Origin: UBA8437 sp963694825
Lineage (GTDB): Bacteria; Planctomycetota; Planctomycetia; Planctomycetales; Planctomycetaceae
Reading direction: 5' to 3'
NCBI GenBank assembly: GCA_963694825.1
Contig: CAVOEV010000085.1
Coordinates: forward strand, 1-17,560
DNA length: 17,560 bases
This document shows positions 15,005 through 17,560 of this stretch, piece after piece; position 1 is the stretch's first letter, and each line of letters starts with the position of its first letter. Under the pieces are notes generated by a model. That model had not been told where the DNA came from. It saw only the letters and a list, made by a program, of their open reading frames with translations, and did not search any database. Both the position numbers and the translations under genes were made by a program.

Positions 15005-16759
15005 CTACTGGCCTTGATTCGTGCGTTTGGTAGTGGCGGGTTTGGCACTGCCGCGATTCGTTTTCGCGGTGGGCTTTTGGGTGGTTGACGTCTGGGAACC
15101 TGAAGACGTGTCTCGCAACCCGTATTCGATCGTGTCGTCGAGGTCGTTCTCGGGGTCAATCGGGCTGCTGCCGCTGTTTTCAGTTTGAACGAGTGCCATG
15201 GGGTTGAGTACGACGCGGTCGCCGCTCTTGAGTCCGTCACTGACGACGATAAATTTTTCGTTTGTCTTGCCAATCGTCACCGGCCGTTTTTCGACCCCAC
15301 CGGAATCTCCGACATACACCCAAGTGTCGTTGCCAATCTGCACGATCGCCTGCACCGGCACGGTGAGAACGTTGCGGACACGTTCGACGTGAATGTCGAC
15401 GACAGCCGACATCCCCGGTCTCAGCCCTTCAACCGTCTCGTCGATGGTGACGATGGTCGAGTAGACCTTGACATCAGAGCTGTGCCATTCGCCCGGGTCG
15501 GCGAGCACGGCGACCGATTTGACCGAGCCCCTGAACTTGCGATTGGGAAAGGCATCGACGGTGATCGTGGCGGGCAGTCCGGCCTGGATGGAATCAAGCA
15601 CGGATTCGTGGATGCCGGTCTTGACCTGCATGACGCTGAGGTCCGGAAGCGTAATGATCCGTTGCCGCTGATGCACCGTCCGCCCTTCGGCGATGTGTGT
15701 CTTGCGGTCGCGTTCGATGGCGTAGGTGGCCATGCCATCGTGCGGAGCCAGGATCTTGCATTTGACCAGTTGTTTCTTGTACTTGGCCAGCTTTTCTTGT
15801 TCCTTGGAGTACGCCCGGTCAGCTCCGTTCTTGGTCGCCAACGCTTGTAGCAATTCGGCTGTGTTGTTTCGGCCGACCTGGGTCAGGTTGCGTTCGGAAG
15901 TGGCAACCCGGCCTGTGAGTTCCATCTTCATCTTGCGATAGGTGTAGTCGACCATTTCCTTGCGGCTGGAAACCTGTCGAGCCACTTCGCTGCTGGCAGA
16001 AAGAGCTGCCAGCCGCGCCTGTTCGAGATCGCCCTTGCTGCGGTATCCGAGTTTGCTGAGTTGTTCGATGCCCTTCAGATCGGTCTGGCGGATCAGGCGG
16101 TTCGCTTCAGCTGTTTGGATATTGAGATCCACGAGTTGAAGGTCGAGTTGAAACGTACCACCTTCTTCGTCTTCGTATTGCATCAGGCCCAATTCCGCGA
16201 GAGCCAGTTGCAGTTCCGCTTCGGCCAGCATGGTTTCGTTCTGAGTCTTCTGATTCTCGTAGGTGACCGTGGCCTGGATCTGCTGGTTGAGTGATCGCTC
16301 GGTCTGCAGTTCCTGTTCGTCCAGTCGGTCTTCGATCAATGCCGAATCGAGTTCGACGAGCAGGTCACCTTTCTTAACGTCCGATCCGTTGGGCACGATC
16401 GAGAGGATCTGAGTCCCATCCCGTTCGCGTCCGACGTTTTCGACTTCGCATCTCAGTTCGGTCGTTGTCTGACTCTGCAGGTTGCCATTCTCGGTCACCT
16501 GGATTGGCAGGTCCGACTTCTTGACGACATAGAAGACCAGGGCCAGGTCCGCATTGGGTCCGTCAAAGGCGACCGTCCATGTGGCCCAACCGGTCAAACC
16601 GAGTCCCGTGAAGATCAGTGTGGCAAGAACCAGGTTGCGGCCGATGGACGGGCCGTCGCCGGACGGTCTGCCGCGGTTGGTTCCGAATGCACTCGGACGT
16701 GACCTGTCCGGATCGGTAGCGGGCTGCGGGTCGGTTCGGTAGGGGGAAGTCGTCACCAT
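15005..16759 (-). CDS. HlyD/MacA-family efflux periplasmic adaptor
   Basis: This 584-residue membrane-fusion protein has a cytoplasmic Pro/Arg-rich N-terminus, one TM helix (about residues 41-60, N-L-V-L-A-T-L-I-F-T-G-L), and a first half of the lipoyl-like domain (Q-V-T-E-N-G-N-L-Q-S-Q; V-K-K-G-D-L-L-V-E-L-D). A long coiled coil (about 145-345, Glu/Gln/Leu-rich) follows, then the second lipoyl half (C-K-I-L-A-P-H-D-G-M), a beta-barrel domain (V-L-D-S-I-Q-A-G-L-P-A-T-I-T-V-D-A-F-P) and the membrane-proximal domain (V-L-T-V-P-V-Q-A-I-V). The C-terminal 60 residues are Ser/Thr/Lys-rich and probably disordered. It should bridge the MacB-like permease and a TolC-type duct. ATG 16759 is preceded by GAGG five bases upstream. 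At 584 residues it is longer than MacA (about 370), mostly in the hairpin and tail. Confidence 0.92.
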   Translation of the reverse strand: MVTTSPYRTDPQPATDPDRSRPSAFGTNRGRPSGDGPSIGRNLVLATLIFTGLGLTGWATWTVAFDGPNADLALVFYVVKKSDLPIQVTENGNLQSQTTTELRCEVENVGRERDGTQILSIVPNGSDVKKGDLLVELDSALIEDRLDEQELQTERSLNQQIQATVTYENQKTQNETMLAEAELQLALAELGLMQYEDEEGGTFQLDLQLVDLNIQTAEANRLIRQTDLKGIEQLSKLGYRSKGDLEQARLAALSASSEVARQVSSRKEMVDYTYRKMKMELTGRVATSERNLTQVGRNNTAELLQALATKNGADRAYSKEQEKLAKYKKQLVKCKILAPHDGMATYAIERDRKTHIAEGRTVHQRQRIITLPDLSVMQVKTGIHESVLDSIQAGLPATITVDAFPNRKFRGSVKSVAVLADPGEWHSSDVKVYSTIVTIDETVEGLRPGMSAVVDIHVERVRNVLTVPVQAIVQIGNDTWVYVGDSGGVEKRPVTIGKTNEKFIVVSDGLKSGDRVVLNPMALVQTENSGSSPIDPENDLDDTIEYGLRDTSSGSQTSTTQKPTAKTNRGSAKPATTKRTNQGQ

Positions 16760-16867
16760 TGGAGCCTCGCAGGTTTGGCAGCGGAGTGCGGCCGACGTTG
16801 GCTAACGGAGATAGGGTCGTTGAAGAGTCAGACGAAAGCAATTCTAGATTTCAGTGTTTCCAGGCAG

Positions 16868-17392
16868 CTAGTCGTGAGTGTGCGGTTTTTCCTGGAACTT
16901 TCCGAAGTATGGCGTGCCATCCACTTTGCCGCTGATCGTGCCCTGGAACTCCTTGACGATGCCCAGGCTGTCGTGTGTTCCGACGAAACGCGACGAACGG
17001 CCTTTGGGCTCGCCCTCGAGTGGTTTGGCCTTGAGTTCAACTTGAAATTCCGGGTCCTCGATGCTCAACAACAACATGTCGACCTGTATCGGAAATGATG
17101 AGTTCTCGTCACCGTCGAGGACATACACGATCGATTCCTTCTTGTCGTGATCGACGGTGAATTCGACGTGGTACTTGCCGCCGCCCCAGTCGGACAGTGT
17201 TCCATCGTGCGGCCCGGCACCGTGGTCGTGGTGGCCGTCAGCATGGTTGTGCTCGGCGTGCCCGGAATCAACGGGCGTGGAAGGCTTGGTTTCCGGTCCC
17301 GAACTGGTCTCGGTCGACCCGGAGCATCCGGTCAGGCTCACAAAGGCCATCAGGAACACCACGGCAACCGTCCTCAACAGAAACGTTTTCAT
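16868..17392 (-). CDS. His-rich lipoprotein, possible metal-binding periplasmic protein
   Basis: This 174-residue protein has a clear lipoprotein signal: basic start, hydrophobic core and S-L-T-G-C with Cys23 as the lipidated residue. A Ser/Thr/Pro linker follows, then a His cluster (seven His between residues 45 and 62, such as H-A-E-H-N-H and G-H-H-D-H-G). Residues about 66-170 are a beta-rich domain (K-Y-H-V-E-F-T-V-D-H, S-I-V-Y-V-L-D-G, S-S-R-F-V-G-T-H) ending in H-T-H-D. The His cluster suggests binding of Zn, Cu or Ni ions on the periplasmic side; I recall similar planctomycete proteins without known function. The ATG at 17392 is chosen because GGGAGG lies eight bases upstream; a GTG at 17401 would sit directly against that site. 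It lies 108 bp upstream of the HlyD-like gene, so it may belong to the efflux unit. Confidence 0.8.
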   Translation of the reverse strand: MKTFLLRTVAVVFLMAFVSLTGCSGSTETSSGPETKPSTPVDSGHAEHNHADGHHDHGAGPHDGTLSDWGGGKYHVEFTVDHDKKESIVYVLDGDENSSFPIQVDMLLLSIEDPEFQVELKAKPLEGEPKGRSSRFVGTHDSLGIVKEFQGTISGKVDGTPYFGKFQEKPHTHD

Positions 17393-17453
17393 CAGTCCCA
17401 CCTCCCAACACGAACCATCACCAAGTCTGTCAGGCTGTGCCTGAAACAGAAAC

Positions 17454-17560
17454 CTATTCTAACAACTCGTCACCCCCAGCGTCCCGATTCACCATCCTGG
17501 CGGCATCCGCACCAGTGAATTTCCAGAACAGCCCGGGGTGGATCAGGAACTCGCAGAACG
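17454..17560 (-). CDS. C-terminal end of an unidentified gene (right edge)
   Basis: The last 34 codons before a TAG at 17454-17456 read as plausible protein, including E-F-L-I-H-P-G-L-F-W-K-F-T-G-A-D and ending G-G-D-E-L-L-E. The other minus-strand frames in this stretch are stopped. The family is not recognised. The stop is 61 bp upstream of the His-rich lipoprotein start on the same strand, so the two may be cotranscribed. Confidence 0.5.
   Translation of the reverse strand, partial: FCEFLIHPGLFWKFTGADAARMVNRDAGGDELLE

Noticed and set aside
13257..15017. 586-codon open frame on the plus strand
   Set aside because: It lies antisense to the MacB-like permease and small TM gene. Its product has no recognisable domain and odd composition, as expected for a shadow frame in GC-rich DNA.

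Overview
The window looks like a piece of a Planctomycetota chromosome. It is GC-rich and carries a secreted type I sulfatase, a Tat-exported xylose-isomerase-like TIM-barrel protein, a BNR-repeat sialidase-like protein, a small membrane protein ending in a D-N-P-Y-A-N-P tail, and a very long TolC-family lipoprotein. This combination is typical of that phylum. No rRNA, tRNA, CRISPR array, transposase or phage gene was seen, and the codon style is uniform, so nothing points to recent transfer. Almost all sequence is coding; no gene-free stretch exceeds about 230 bases.

Layout. (1) Positions 1-2690 hold two divergent units. On the minus strand an OPA-type (GlpT/UhpT-like) transporter is followed, with a GTGA stop/start overlap, by a PhnZ-like HD-domain protein cut by the left edge; together they look like a phosphonate uptake and cleavage pair. 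On the plus strand is a PqqB/PhnP-like metallo-beta-lactamase-fold protein. (2) Positions 2691-6886, minus strand, hold a row of exported or membrane proteins: a four-TM protein, a secreted thioredoxin-like protein whose frame is interrupted by one in-frame TGA, a Tat-exported TIM-barrel protein and a BNR-repeat protein. (3) Positions 7027-10388, minus strand, hold a C45-type Ntn-hydrolase with an extra N-terminal domain, coupled by an ATGA overlap to a secreted sulfatase. (4) Positions 10615-17392 hold the parts of a Mac-type efflux system: a 933-residue TolC-like outer-membrane lipoprotein on the plus strand, converging with a minus-strand row of His-rich lipoprotein, HlyD/MacA-like adaptor, MacB-type permease without ATPase domain, and a 98-residue two-TM protein. 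(5) The right edge keeps the last 34 codons of another minus-strand gene.

The item most worth checking is the thioredoxin-like gene at 4996-6162. Its signal peptide and first strand lie before a TGA that directly follows a Cys codon at the expected redox-motif position. The same frame then stays open for about 297 more codons of protein-like sequence. A perfect 6-bp stem with a GUG loop begins 13 nt after the TGA, at a distance allowed for bacterial SECIS elements. It may be a selenoprotein, a nonsense mutant or a sequencing error; the sequence alone cannot decide.
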